Of a DNA stretch of 64,000 nt, positions 36,082 to 49,978 are shown piece after piece; position 1 is the first letter of the stretch; each line of letters begins with the position of its first letter. The stretch lies in contig NC_064443.1 of assembly GCF_023343835.1 (NCBI RefSeq), positions 13,330,001 to 13,394,000 of the forward strand. The letters are read 5' to 3'. Source of the stretch: Lagopus muta. Taxonomy: Eukaryota > Chordata > Aves > Galliformes > Phasianidae. The translations under genes were made by a program, and so were the position numbers. Below the pieces are notes generated by a model. The model ran no database searches. It saw only the letters and a program-made list of their open reading frames with translations, and was not told where the DNA came from.

Positions 36082-38721
36082 AAGGAGCCTTTGTTCTGGG
36101 TGGATTATTTGTTTTCAAATATACACGATGTTCTCATAGAAAATGAGTCTATGTGCTGCTTTAATTAATTTGTCAAGTTTTGTCTTTCACATATGACTGA
36201 TGCTCATAAATCCTCAAACTATTTCTTGAAGGCTTTCTGTCCCCATTGTATAATGGAGATGACCCATTCCCATCTCCAGCTGCCCTCCATATCTGGCCAT
36301 AAGCCCCTTTAGGGTAGGATGGGAGAAACGTTGCACTTTTTGCACTCAATCAGTGCTGGATCTCAAAGTTTAAAAATATCACAAGTGAAAAACATGAATG
36401 TGAGTCATACAGAAAACACCATTTCCAAGGAAGTATAAATATCAGAGAAACACATTCTTCAGATGTTTCCTCCTCCAAACAGGTATTCACATCCAAGATT
36501 TCTTTTTGAAGTGTTCAAAGACATTGGCTCCCTGCTGTCAGAGTGACCATTAGGTACAAGAGATGCCTATCAAGTATTGATAGCTAACATCTTCCTGGAG
36601 CTAAAATAGTCACAAAGGGATGGGTGAGCTTTGAATGAAAGGGAGGAAGTAGGGAAGGCTGCAACTTCCCTTCTTGTGGCAGGATACTCTAGTGATCTCC
36701 ATAAACACCTCTTCTGCAAAGGTTGGTCCCCACTTTGGACCTGAATGCTCAACTGCATCTCACACATTGAGTACTGCCCTCCGGGGCAGCACATCTGCAT
36801 ACTTTAGGGGAGCAAGTGTCCCACTTGCCTCTCAGCAGCTGGGAAATGAGGGTTTTGTACCAGCCAGGCTTGCTCTGATGCCAGCATGTGTTAAAGTGCA
36901 TGTGCGTTTCCTTGTGTTTTTACAGGATTAATATTTTCAAGGCTTTTTGGTAGAAAATTGCTGAAAATTATTTAAATCTGAGACGTGCCGCAGAGATCAG
37001 AGAACTCTTATAAACTCTTGAATTAGTAATGTTGAATTAGACATGAGAAAATCCTTTTCGGCTTAAATGGTGAATAGGCTTTTCTCAGAACTTTTTACGA
37101 GTTTAATATCTTCATTCATCCTTCTAATAAGTGTTACAGCTTTGGCTTTCCCTGTGTGTACATGCTCAGTGGATGCAGTTCAGCCAAACTGTACATTTCT
37201 AGGGCTATCGGGGAGCCCTGGAAACTCGTACCTTTTGTAGGGTCCCTCTCCATAGCGAGCTGCTGTGATAACCTGGGAAAGCAATGCTCACCTTGGTCGC
37301 ACCAGCTGGATCCCATTTGTGTTGCCTTTCAGAGTCTAATCGGCAGCACATGGAGCAGAGCCCAAGGCAGTGCTTTGCTGCCTGAGGTTGGTGCCTGATG
37401 AACTGAAGGGATAAATACAGCAAGAATCTGCCTTTCCCTGTTCCCTTTGAGAGTGCACATAAGTGTTAGGTGAGCCATGTTTGAAGAGACATCATGAAGT
37501 GAGCTTTCAAATATTTCCTTAAAGTTCTGTTAATTATTTCGCTGCAACGGTAAGGAACAAAGCAGAAGAATCAATATGCCTAATTAATACATCTAAATGC
37601 AAGAGAAATTAGCCAGCAAACTCTCCCTTCTCTGGGGAGGATTAATCTTCCTATGCTCTATTTCAAATGTCTTCCAGAAAAATGAAAGGCTTATCACCTA
37701 GGAAACACGCGGTCCTAATCGCCCAGGTCTGGCACTTGGGTTTACAGCTGGTGAGGGGACTCATACTGAGTTGGTCTTCTGAAGTGCAAAATTAGATTGT
37801 TTTCTTGTGTTTAACTGTTGTAGTAAGAGTTCTGAGGCTGAGTGATTTGAATGACAGATGCTAGCAGTGCGTGCGTCGTATTTAATCTGGAGACGTCCCC
37901 TGGCTCTGGATGCAGTGATGGGCCCACTTGTCACCCACATGAAGGGCTGGGTTGGTTCTGGACCTGGCCCTGCTGATTAGCTGAGCTTTTCAGCACCAAA
38001 GTGCTGTATTGGTGGGTCTGCGCTGCTTACGGAGCTGCCTTGTTTACCTCTGCACAGTGCAATAAGTGCTTTTCTGACAGCTGTATGAGACTCTGAGAAG
38101 ATACTGTTTTGCTGTGACCTGCTGGGAAATGGCCAGGAGATGCTTACAGGTGCTCTTGGTGGGATCTTGGTTCTTTGTCCTCGAATTGGTCACTGAAATG
38201 AAATGACAAAAGTTTTTTCTGCTTACCAGGTTCAGTATTGCAGTGTGTTCTGGTTCCAACTCCTTACGGTTGGTGCGTACCAAGCCAATAATACTTGTGA
38301 TATTTCTGTTCAGCTGATTACAATAATTTTAAGCTCTTACACAGATGTAAGATGATTTCAAATGGAGTATTTAAGTGAATAAATTCATCTTGATGTAAAA
38401 TACGTTCACCCTCTGTCAGCCAGTTGGGTCTGGTTTTCTTTTGACTCTTGTCATTCATTGTCTTGTTGTTCTGGTGGTAATCCTAGGCTGGAAGTACTAA
38501 GATGTTTTCCCTAGAATATGACCACATTCTTATACATGCAGATCATGTCTGGGAAGACAAGGGTTGGGTTTATTCCTCATCTGAAAACCCACCTCACTTG
38601 AAAGAAGGTTCAGCAGCTAAAATATGAAATCTGAATAAATAAAAAATAATTTCAGAAGGGCAATTTCTTTTTGTAACACTGAGGAAATCAGCCTTACAGT
38701 TCACAAAATGAGATGACAGTT

Positions 38722-38790
38722 TGGCAGGGGGGTTGGACTCGATGATCTCTGGAGGTCCCTTCCAACCCCTACAATTCTGTGATTCTGTAT
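38722..38790 (+). mobile_element. CR1 LINE 3' fragment (short, well preserved)
   Basis: ggcaggggggttggactcga, tgatctctggaggtcccttc and attctgtgattctgtatg are near-consensus CR1 tail words, suggesting a comparatively young insertion. Confidence 0.9.
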
Positions 38791-39120
38791 GACAGCTGGC
38801 TGTAGGAAAATACTTCCGTCCATCAATTAATTTACATTTTAGTACTGCATTACTCATGGCAGTTTATTAATTAGTTACTCTTTTGCACTCTTCCTTAAAA
38901 GGAAAAGATTTCAACTCATTATGTATCTCTCTGCACCTTTCTCCCTTCCTATTTGCTCTTTGAGTTGGTGGCAGTTTCCATCTTTCCTGGCTGTTGAGTG
39001 GATCAGCTGGGTGATGCTGACTGGAGGGCATGGGATGGGCCACTGATGACCACCTGATCATGTGGTCGTGGAAGCCCTCCGAGGTAAGACCTGTGTTATC
39101 AAAATAAATTGGGATTTTCT

Positions 39121-39300
39121 GCCAATTAATGGTTGTTGAAGCTTGCGCTAATGCTAGATCCTGCAGGATGATGCACTATGGAAGCCAATTAGCCTTTGCT
39201 GTGATAAGCTAGGCTTTGATTAAGCTTTCCAGGCTTTCTCATTGCAAGAAACACGTATTAGTTATTGAACATGCAAATGCAATGTGTAATTACAAAATCT
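39121..39300. promoter_or_regulatory. Candidate intronic conserved non-coding block with octamer motif
   Basis: This repeat-free AT-rich block contains CCAATTA at two places, GATTAAG, a perfect octamer ATGCAAAT at 39,271-39,278, and TAATTAC close after it. The dense mixture of homeodomain and POU words is typical of neural enhancers. Conservation cannot be measured here. Confidence 0.35.
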
Positions 39301-40758
39301 TCTAAAGGAGCGACCTATTTTAAACAGGGCTTTCGTTTCATGCTTGTTCCTCAGTTGCACTTACCCACTCGTTCACACAGACTAATTCAGCAGACATAAT
39401 TGACTGGTTTTAGGAGTTAAAATATCCTGTTGTTAAGTGTTTTCTGCTTCAAATACCAAATATAATGAAGACCATTGTGGTGGGTATGTAAGCTATCTGC
39501 AGCTGCTCGGAACACCTTACTCTGTGCAAGGAGCCTTTGGGGAGCAGTGGGCTGGCAGTGCTGCCTTCCATTGATAGCATTGCCTATATTGGTTTGAGCC
39601 AATATAGGAGTGATCCTGCCCTGACAATGTTGAGAACAAATGCTTTTTCTGTAGCCATGGATAGGGATAGCTTTTATCCAGCTGAACGTGTATCATGTTC
39701 CACTTGATGGGGGTTAATTTATCGATCCAATTAGCCCCCAACCTGTTCAGAGGGTGATCATAGATGAAACAATGGAGTTAAAATTACTTTTGGCAATGTA
39801 TCATGTCTATAAACTTTGACACTTGGGATCTTGATTTTATGGTGTGCCTTCTGTCAGTGATAATGGATTGCGAAGAGGAGGTTAACATATTTTCACACTC
39901 ATAAGGAATACATTTTCTGTTTTACTTTCTTATACATGGCGTTGTTATCTGTGTGACAGGATCGTTTTCGTACCTGGTCATACAAATTATGATACCTATT
40001 GTCAGGTCACCTTAGAGATTATACAAGCTTGTGTGTCTACATCTATGTTCATATGTTACAGCTTTAGAAAAGTGTTTAGCAAATGGAATTTTTTCTTCCA
40101 GATCCAATTAATTGTTATGGTTTTCATGTGTAACATGAGCATTCCTATAGGCAGGTGCATATGCTTCCCATTCGTGGTGCCTTCAGTTTGCTGCCTGTCT
40201 AACCTGTGAAATTCCTACACAGTTATATACTGTGGCATGCTGGCATGACCTAAGTTTGGCCTGCCTGGCATCTTCTGAAGCAAGTAATGGCCTTGTTCCT
40301 GCTTTTTGTTGCTAAGGGAACCAACGGCTGGTGGGTTCAAGAAGAGCGTGGTGGGAAGGCGGCAGCGCATCTTTCGCTTGTGGGGCTTTGCTCTCTCAGC
40401 CCATCAGTTCTTCCTGCTTGTCTCCTGGGTGCTTCCAGGCTTCCTGCTAATGGTCACAGAACAGGCTTCTCTTCTTGCTCAGAAGTCACATGTCTATCCT
40501 TCTCCAAATTAGCAGTTTCCAGGTGTCCCGCAGGACACTTGGCCTAAAATAGTCTGAAAGCTTCTCCTGTTTTATTTGGCTTGCCATCTTTCACGCATGT
40601 ACACAGGATCCAGTGAGCCATCAATCTGAACATTACTGTCCTTCGTTTAAACAAAATTCCATCTGTGGTAGAAATTCTTGCAAGTGAAGGTTCCAGGATT
40701 GATGTTTGATTGTTAATTGTCGGAGTTGTGATTTGAATTCTGCAGCATTTGGCTTTAG

Positions 40759-40821
40759 TTTTTTTGTTTTGTTTTTGTTTTTTTAATCTTAGAAATTGTT
40801 TTTTTGGGTTTTTTTTTTTTT
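40759..40821. repeat. T-rich low-complexity tract
   Basis: tttttttgttttgtttttgt and a later T12 run, separated by about 25 bp of mixed sequence. Confidence 0.75.
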
Positions 40822-43362
40822 CATTCTATCAATAGTAACTGCAAACTTGAGCATATGCTGCAAAAAGCACGGAGGCAAAGCATTCAGATACAGAGAGAAC
40901 ACAAGTGCCTTTTTAATCTGAGAAAATTAGCAGAAGGGATTCAACTTCCAGCAAACTGTGGCTTCCGATCCGCAAGCTAAAATCTGCATATTAGTCACCA
41001 GTTATTTTTCCAGATTTCCAGTTCATTCTGTTTTCTTATTTAAAGATGCTGCAATTCTCTTTCAGCCCTTTCAGACTCTGTTTCATAACTAGTTTACTTG
41101 GAGCAGGGGGAGGGAGGAGGAAACCAGCATCGTCACCACCAGCGTTGTTACAGCTCACATCTGGCAGGTCGTGGTTTGTATCTGCCTCTGACCAACAAAG
41201 ATGCCAAACTGCTTTTTAGTCAGGAGGAAGTCTAAGGAAGAATGCGTTCTTCTTTTGAGACCAAATTCTGTAGAAGTGAGATTTTGCCTCAAGGGGAGAT
41301 GTTGTTTTATGGTACACACACATCAAACAACCAAGATGAAGTTATTAAATCCAAACCCACCATCATGTGCGTTTTTTTTTTTTTTGTGCTTAGCACCATC
41401 CTAAATTTACATGAAGAAGTTCTTTGCTTCCATAACAAAGAGGGAAGGGAGGCTGGGAGCAGAAGACAGCTTCAGCATGGGGCATTTTGATGTATGCAGT
41501 GCCTATTTCCAGATTGACTTAGCTGGTGAGCAGAAAACTGTCCCACTGTATTATCTATTTTTTCCACCCAAAGGATCATCCATACTTGTGTTACCCAGTG
41601 CCCATTTTTCTTCCTTATGCTGCTCTCCTTTGTCCCATTTTTCCCTGCTGTGGACCTGATCAAGGCCTGGAGATGGACCTATGCACATATGTCACTCATG
41701 GGGAAGACTTCTCTGGTTAGAACAAGACTCCCTAACAAGCATGAACCAGGGCTCATGTTTTGTTCTTCAACCTGTTACAGAGAAACTTAGAGATTTTCCA
41801 CACCTGGCTGATGCAGGAGCGGAAGAGAGTCTGTGCCTTTAGGTTAACCACTGAAAACCCTTTTTTATCCCCATGAAATATGATAGGGCCATTGAAGCAG
41901 AACGTTTGCTGTAATTTTATATGTGTACAAATAAAGACCATAAAGCGAAACAAGCCTTATCAATTTGATGGTACTCATTATCCCAGAGCAATATTTTTTA
42001 CAGAGTCCTTCTACCCCAGTGCTAGATCATTTGTATTTTCTCTTTAAATTTGCTTGAACGTGTTCTGTATTTTTGAGGAACGTTTTCTCCTCCCTCACCC
42101 CCCACTTAAAACACTGTCTGTTGTCTGATATTTTTCTTGCTTGTGGCAAATGCTTAGAAGTGAAATGCTGACCTTGTGGTGGATGAGGATAAATGTGTGA
42201 TTGCATTGCCTTTGATTACGTAGTTCTATATTGAAAATGCATTCTGCTTGTTTTCTGTCAGGGCCAAGTGATACGCTCATTCAAAATTTTTCCTCCTCAA
42301 TGCCATGCCGTTAATAAAGACTGTTTTATAATACCTAGAGCATTGTCTGCTTTGTGTTTATTTATTTATTTTTTTTCAGCATGACCTTCATATTGGATTT
42401 ATCTGTTATTAGGCTGGGCAAGTAACAGCGTTCCATGGTGTTGTACTGCTGTATGTGCAGTGTTTGGCTGTAAATTGACAGTTGCTGTGATGCGTTTATT
42501 TGAAGGCAGTGAATGATTTCCTTATTCCAAGACACCACTCTTCTAAAAAGATCTTAACAAGTAGGAGCTGACCTAAACTCAGCTAATGTGCCAGTGGATG
42601 CACCTGCAAAAAGTCGTGTTGATGAGGTGGCACTCAGTGGCATCACCATAGATTGCTGTGACCATCGTCCTGATTTTGCAGCAAAGCACACACAAAAAAG
42701 TGATTTTGTGTGGATAAATGTTGACATTTCTTGACATTGATGAGACAGTGATAGACTGTACATGTGTGTCACCTGAACAGGATAATTAAGTTCTGGAGCA
42801 GGCATAGCTGTGATACTGCTGTGCTGATGCATCTCTGGGAAATAGTTGGGTGCTACAGAAGTTGGATCCTGTTCAAAAATAAGCTCAGAATTGTTTCTGT
42901 CAGTAAGGATGACGTGTTTCCATCTGCACACTGATTGTTACCATTGCAGCAGAGGCTGTGATTGCAGTCTGTGTTCCTTCAGGAACATGTTTAGTGGAGA
43001 AATATCCTCTGAAGATTTATCTATCAGCAATATTCTCCTCGTTTCACTGTTGTTTTTTATTTTTATTTTTTTTAAGGGAAAGCTTGTAAAACATGGGCAA
43101 AATGCAGAGCTGAAAGGAAGAGAAGCCAGGAATACTAAAGAAAGGGAGAGAGCTTGCTTGAAAGTGTTGGCCAAGCAGCTGTTTGTGCCTCCTATTTAGC
43201 ATGAATGGAAGACGTAGCCCTGATTAAAAATGGTAGGTAGCAGCTGCACAGCCTGGGCTAAGGATTACCAGATGGTTAACTGTGATTGACTTGTCTCCAT
43301 GGAGCTCAGTGGGGAGGGAGGAATGGAATATCTGAAATGTGATGAACATGCTAGGTACACAA

Positions 43363-43388
43363 TTTTTTTTTTTAATTTTTTTTTTTAT
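43363..43388. repeat. Interrupted poly-T tract
   Basis: Two T runs separated by aa. Confidence 0.75.
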
Positions 43389-43533
43389 AATGAATGTGCC
43401 AGATTTGTTTACATGCTTCTTGAATAAAATATGGCTGCTAGTTTGACTCAAGACAGACATCTTTAGTACATGCTATGTTGCAAAACCTTGCTCTTTTGAT
43501 TGTAGGTGTGATGATTTCCCCCCTCCTTCCTCA

Positions 43534-43545
43534 CCCCCCCCCCCC
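43534..43545. repeat. Poly-C tract (C12)
   Basis: A C12 run in a C-rich context starting at about 43,518. On the minus strand it is a long G run, prone to sequencing error. Confidence 0.85.
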
Positions 43546-46500
43546 GGTGCTGTGATACAGCATAAAATAATTGGTTGACAGAATGTTGATTCTGCAGCAC
43601 AGGGAGGATTTGCACAGATGGGAGTCAAAATATGTCTCCTTGCCTTATGCTAATGCCACCACAAAGGTTAGAGAGAAGTTCAGAGCTGAATGTGGAATCC
43701 TTGTGCTTGAGCTGTTGCAAAGTGTTTGAAGTCGGTACCTGAAGAAAGAAGATCTGAGTCCGAATGCTCTGACTGTCTGCTCTCTCTGTTTTCAGGAGGG
43801 CAGCATATGCACTGCACAGTGATAGTAATTCAGCTGCTTTTCCTTGATGTGCGCCCATTATGGTCAAAGTGGAATATTTTCAAGCCTGGGGAGGGCTGGT
43901 GCTCAGCAGAAAGGCAGGAAAACACAGCTCTAAAAATACTGTGGCGAAGGGATGACACATCCGCACGACTCCAAACAGCATCTTCTAATGGGGCTTGGCC
44001 AAATTTCTTCCAACTGCCAAACAATTGGCACTTGTGTGAGCAATATGTTCCACAGAGGCTGTAGCCATATGCACGGTGATGTATTCATCCCACAACCCAT
44101 TCGTTGGGATGGGGGGAAAAGCAAGCGGTGGTCAGGGCGATGGCAGCACACCTCTCCCAGCTCTCCAGGGCAATCATAGCATCCTGTGACTCAGTTTCTC
44201 ATCCTGTGAGCTCCTTGACAGCTCTCACAGTGGGGTCTTGGAGGGGTCCTGAAGCCCTGGTGTCCCTGCTGCCCCAAGGGTTTGCTCAGTCAGAGCATCC
44301 ATGCTTCCGACCTTCTGCTCCGAGTGGCTGCTGGGACTTGGCTGGCAGGCAGGAGCTGCAGCTACTCCAAAATAGAAACTGGTCATGTTGGGAGTAATAC
44401 CTTGGCATGTTTATAGAGGGGGAAAAAAAATAGTAATAACAGCAAATAGTTTAGAAATGCGGAGCTAAACGCTGTGTTTGAGGGAATGTATTACCTCGGG
44501 CTGAGGGGAGTGGGAGGCTTGGGTTGTGTGTTTCTTTATCCTCTATTGTGAATGTTTCTACTTTGCCTGCATTAATTTTTAAATCAAATTACAAATATGT
44601 CAAAAAGATGGAGCTGACACTTATGCCAACTCTTTCCCTTGGGTTTGAGTATAAATGAAATTGTGATGCGGATTTGTCTTTGTAAATGCTTTGTTACCTA
44701 GAAAACATTGCTTTTGAGCTTGTGACTGCTGGCGTGTGCAGTGGTCTCACCTGAATGTCATCAGTGTATGTGAACACAAATAAAATAATGGTTAAAGCTT
44801 TCAATATTGAGAGTCAGATGATTTATTTCATCTTTGCTGTGTTTTTTGTGCGCTTTGGCAATAGCATAGCCTACCTTCTCTCCTCCATTAAACTTCAAAC
44901 CAAACCAAGACCCCATCTGATTTATCAAAACAAGCGACAGTCTCTTGAAAGCAGTGGCAGAAACCCATCCTGTCCTCACATCACACCCGTAAGTACCAGA
45001 GGGAGGAGGTGGTGGCAGTCGGGGCCCTCCCTCAATGTGGGATGAAATGTTTGGCTGCAGTTTCCATGGTACTGTTCTGAGCATCCATGGCTGCAGCAGG
45101 ACTCCTGCGTGTGTCCCATGCAGAAGAAGAAACTCAGGGTGACAACATGACTGTGTGGGCCGTGCTGAGCCTGAAACCCATCGCATTGGTGGTGCCCCAT
45201 GAGTAGGTTTTGTCTCCTCCCATGTATTGTAACCTATGGATGCCAGCTGGGATGGGTGCCCATGCCCAGCTCCCTGCATTGCTGCCCTCTTATGGGCCTT
45301 GTTTCCTCTTCAGTGCTGCTTGGCAAAGCTGCAAGTGAAGCAGCCTTCACATCTTACCAAAGAAAAGGCAAAGCTGCCAAAATGTCTGTTTCAAGTCAGG
45401 AAGAAATGTTGAAATTTTGAAAGTGTGTTTGCCTTGAAAATGATACCAACACCTCCAGCCTCAGATCTGGTCAATTGATGGGTTTTGATTTTGATCCATT
45501 ATACTTTCTTTTTTACATGTGTTAAGGTTTTGTAACACAATATTTTTCCACTGAAACTGTTCATTTTGAAAGCTTCAGAAGGAGAATTTTGACAATGTCA
45601 AAAATTTCAGTACAGAACATGTCATCCTGCCTGTCAACAACTATTTGTGACAAATCAAAGTTTTAAAGGGGAAAGTCTTCTTTGGGAAATTTGTCTCCAG
45701 TTGCATCGTTCAGTGCATTATTTGAACTAAAAAATGGTAAGTTTAGACCCATAGTGTGTTGTGTGAAGGGAGAGCAACTCCTATTGAGGCTCATAGGAGC
45801 ACTCAAGCTGCCTTGGAAGGTAAGTGTGTATGATCGTGCTTCTTGTGTTGTTTACTGCTATTGTAAGTACTGACAAATGTGAGAGGAAGGATTTATATCA
45901 TATTGCTTTTGCACAGCATTGTCTTCTACTGGTGCAAGGATGCTATTCAGCATGTTCATCATAAAGTATTCCCATCTGATTAAGCTGCATGTCAATAAGT
46001 GCTTGATGGCAACCAAAAAATATCTGTCTGCCTTTGGAAGCAAAACAGATGCAAGTGATTTTTCCTTCTGGTATTTTGTGCTGAACTCCAGGCTTTGGAA
46101 AACACAGCATCATCCAACCCCATCTACATTCTGTGTTAACCCCACCTACGTTCTGTTCTGCCATTTTACTCTTAGCACAAACCCATGGTCTCCATGTCAT
46201 TCCATCACTGTGACATTTTCCTGGCGATATTTCTGGACAGATCTTTTGTCCCCAGCAGCATAAACACTGCAGACCAGGATTTCTGTGTTGTAGCTCAAGG
46301 CCTGGAGCTCTGCATTGAGAACAGAATTTTGCAGCGAATAAAATCTTGGTGTTAAAATGCCAGGTGACTCTGACATCCTGCCTCATGCACTGCTCAACGT
46401 GTCTCAGAAGGGCTGTGATGAATTTGTTCTTTGGCTAATTGCTTCTGTATGCGTAGCCTGCTTTATGGGTGCTTGGGTGGCTCACTTGTACTCAGGCAAA

Positions 46501-46815
46501 TATATCTCCTGCTGTCTGAGTGCTGCCTGGGATGGAGATGGTAAATTCAGAAACTGCTTTTTTTTTATGAACTGCTCTGTTTATCAGCTTAAATTAACTG
46601 CTAAAATGAACTACTTGCAGCGGTACAGAAAACTGTGGTCAACTGATCTTGTTTAAGAGAAGCTTAAGTTTGAAGAGAAGTTTTGTGTAAACTTATTTTA
46701 TGTTTTGCAAGTACAAAGCAATAGAAGAGGCTTAGAAGAGGTTGTATCTGTAATGTGTGATTTTGCCTTAACTGCCTTAACTGAAGTCGTGATGCTGACC
46801 TGCTGCAGTATAGTG

Positions 46816-46905
46816 TCTAAATATATATAAAATACAGAAATTACATATATGTAATGAGAGCACATATATTTGCACACACTTCTATATGTACATATATATT
46901 ATAGA
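46816..46905. repeat. AT-rich dinucleotide region
   Basis: Several ATATAT runs and the self-complementary words acatatatgt and tgtacatatata. Low complexity, no gene. Confidence 0.65.
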
Positions 46906-47640
46906 AACACAAGAGAAATTGAGAGTGACTGTGTGGTTGGCCATAGGAGCCTGGATTTGAAGCATCACCTGAGTGTGAAATGTGTCCCAAACCTTGATGG
47001 GGAAACCCATCACTCTGCTGCAGTTGGATCTGTGATGTGCTGTGCTGAGCAGGCTGTACTAAGTGAGGCCAGATGAACCTCATCTGTGCTGCACAGGCCA
47101 TGAACAACACGGGTTGTCCCTTGCTCCCTCTCCTCACCCCGGTACCCACAGCTCCTTTCAGTTGGATGCTTCTGTGTAATCATCCTTAAGAATAATCTAC
47201 GGATGGAAAATGAAGACTCTTTCTGAGCTGGCTTTTATTAAGAGCCTGGATAGCTTGGGGAAGCTACAGATATGTGCCTTGCATGCCTGCATTTTGTTTA
47301 TAAAAGCAGCTCTGCCTCTGTTACGTCTGTCTGCAGCCTACAATGGTGCTGGGCTCTAATTCTGGCCCTGGGGGCTCTGTGCTGTTTGCACCCTTGGAGA
47401 GGTGCTCAGGACTTTGCTGCCCAGATGCAGCATCTCCTCTCGTGGTACTCGTGGTGTTCATACAGCACAAAAATCTCATCACAGAGGATTAGAGGGTTTA
47501 GTTCTGCATTGTGCAGTTGAACTGGTTAAGCTGCACTTGGTTTATCCATGTGCCCGCATACCTTGATGAGTTCATCCTGCCCTGCAGCACATGCATATTC
47601 TGCTGAGAATGAGATTTATGATTCTGAATTTCTGGGAAAA

Positions 47641-47770
47641 TAAAATCTAAATAAACCTCCAGAGTTGAGCAATTGATCTGGATTAATGGGGGCTGACACT
47701 ATTAGCCTAATACAATGCTAATCTGATTCCAAACTGTTAACATATTAAAGCTGCTTAATTATGTGTTTGT
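47641..47770. promoter_or_regulatory. Candidate intronic conserved non-coding block with homeodomain motifs
   Basis: This unique AT-rich block contains GGATTAA at 47,680 and several TAAT/ATTA cores. It also carries TAATCTGATT at 47,719-47,728, the same 10-mer as the right arm of the inverted repeat at 13,585-13,606. No repeat family was recognised in it. Confidence 0.33.
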
Positions 47771-49300
47771 TTGACACAACGTGGTAATCCTGTATGATTT
47801 GGGTATATTGTCACAGCTCTTGACTTGTGGTGGGTCGCCACTGATAAAAACACAATGGTAGCCCTTCAGTGTGGGGTAGGCATTCACTTCCCCCTTTGTT
47901 GGATTGGAGTCTGGTTGGGGTAGGTGCTGCCAGGCATCCTCCTGGCTTTTATAGCCAACAAATCTGGGCTTCATCATACTGCAATAAATACAAAAAACAA
48001 TGCTGGAGGAGATCCAGAATTACTTCTAGATTAAGCAGAAGGTCAAAGGATAAGAGAATGTAGCACACTGATGTATCTGGGAGGTTGTCTGGTGTTGTGC
48101 AGTGCTTTCTACCCAGTGTGGAGATAGCAAAGCTCCAAAAAGTGAAAAGCTGCCTCACATCTGCTCACTGTAAAGAGTGGGATAATGAAATGCAGAATCA
48201 AAGTGGAGTGCAAGGCCTCTTGGCTTGTTATAGCTGGGCTATGCCAGAGGAGGAGATACTTTCAGTGGGAAGATTACTTGGCCACAAGTGCAGGTTGTGG
48301 CCTGCTCCTGGGTGTGTGAGAAAGCTGCTGCCCTGATGGACAGCATCAACAAAACAGTACCCTTGAGATTTTGTGTTGCTAGCAGGCAAGGCAAGGCTGA
48401 AAATTTTGCATAGCATCTTTGAAGTCAGTACAGACCAGAAGTGTTGGTACCTGCAGCTTTGTATGGAATTGAGAACTGAGATTTTTAACTGCACGGGGCA
48501 ATCCCTGAATGTAGCACGGTCATCCCAGCCTTTGGTGGATGTTGTAGAGACAGTCTCAAAATATATGGTGGAATGAGGGCAGAGCAATGCTGTCAGTTCC
48601 GGCATATATGACAAGGTTCCTAAGGACAGAAAGGTCATATTTTCATACTGTGCCAATGGTTCCAAATCTGATGTTAAGTGTTGTCACTCTGGGAGGATTT
48701 ATTTACTTCACCCAAAGGACCTGGGGCCCATCAACCAGCAGGGAAGGTCTGTTCTCAGTTAGTGCAATCTGTATCCATAGCAGCCCAAATCAGAGTGCTG
48801 AGTCCCTCCAGGAGTGTCTTCTACGTGACAGGGCAGCAGCAAGATGCTGCAAGAATATTTCCTCGTTGATCATCTTCAAACCATGGCAATGTCTGTGAGC
48901 ACTGAGCATGGTGGCACTGTTCCAGCTGGGGTTGTGTCAGCATGTCCCCTCCTCTCCTTCTCCTATCCTGGCATTGCAGTGGGGTTCTGGGGTACAGTAC
49001 CCCCATTGAGCCCCCATTTCAGATGTTTGCTTTCCATTGCTCCCACTTCTGTGTTATTTCTGATTGATGGAGGAACTCTGTCCCAGCACCATGTGCTCCA
49101 GGATGGTTAACTGTGCGTTTTGCAGCTAGCACTGACCTTGTTCTTAAGGTAAAATCGGGTGAAAATCGTCCCCTCGAATAAGAAATGTCCTGATGAAGGC
49201 GCGTATTCCGATCCGAGCTGCGTTAATCAAGAAGTTAGTGACACCTGGTGGCAGGATCCCATGGAAATCAAGCGCTTTTCTGGTGACCCAAATTCAGCAG

Positions 49301-49351
49301 CTCCCTCCCTCCCTCCCTCCCTTTCCTCCCCTCCTCTCTCTCTATTTTTTC
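49301..49351. repeat. (CCCT)n pyrimidine microsatellite
   Basis: Tandem ccct units followed by ct repeats (ctctctctct), a mirror image of the purine tract at 920-1,002. Confidence 0.85.
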
Positions 49352-49678
49352 TGCTGTGTGCTGCTGTTTACTGACAAGGGCAAACCGCTCCCAATTAGAG
49401 CTCTTGTTTTCCAGGGTTTTGCAGAGGTAAAGCCTGGTAGGTAATTGTGTGCAGCGATGGGAGCATCCCGTGGTGTTCCTTGGCTGTGCAGGCATGTTTA
49501 TGTCCCTGAGCTGTCCCTCCATCCTTCTGTCTGCTTGCGTTCCACCGGTCCCCTCCTCTCCTCCCAGAGTGCTTCTTTAAAGGGTGAGGAATTCAGTAGG
49601 CTACAGGGGGAGGCTAAGCTCAGCTGATTTCTTATTCAATATATTTTGGGTTAACTAAATGCATACATAACAAGATGC

Positions 49679-49710
49679 TTTTTTTTTTTTTTTTGCTTTT
49701 TTTTTTTTTC
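49679..49710. repeat. Poly-T tract interrupted by GC
   Basis: T runs of about 16 and 14 nt separated by gc. Confidence 0.85.
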
Positions 49711-49978
49711 CTCTCTTATATCTGGCTCATCTTGTAGAGACATAAGGGAAAAAGTTATAAACAAAATAATTGTGTGCTGGCACTTTTTCACACCTGCTAA
49801 ACTTGCCATTGCCTAACTTGGCAGAGTATTTCTGCCTGGTTCTGGGAATTTTGGAGTTACTGACTGTATTGGTGCACGCACCTCTATGCACAGGGATGTG
49901 TGACTGGGGAGCAGCAGTTTGGGGCTGGTTCTGGGTGATGCTGGCTGCTGCAGGGCCAAAAGTACAGCCTCAATAAGA

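Larger units (their letters stand above)
40822..49978. other. SYNPR intron 2, central 9 kb without recognised CR1
   Basis: No interspersed repeat was recognised here, in contrast with 29.6-38.8 kb and 50-56.6 kb. Contents are homopolymer tracts and unique sequence, including the candidate block at 47,641-47,770. Confidence 0.48.

Noticed and set aside
44761..45279. 172-codon minus-strand open frame
   Set aside because: No recognisable domain, low-complexity proline run, no promoter or splice context; chance frame.
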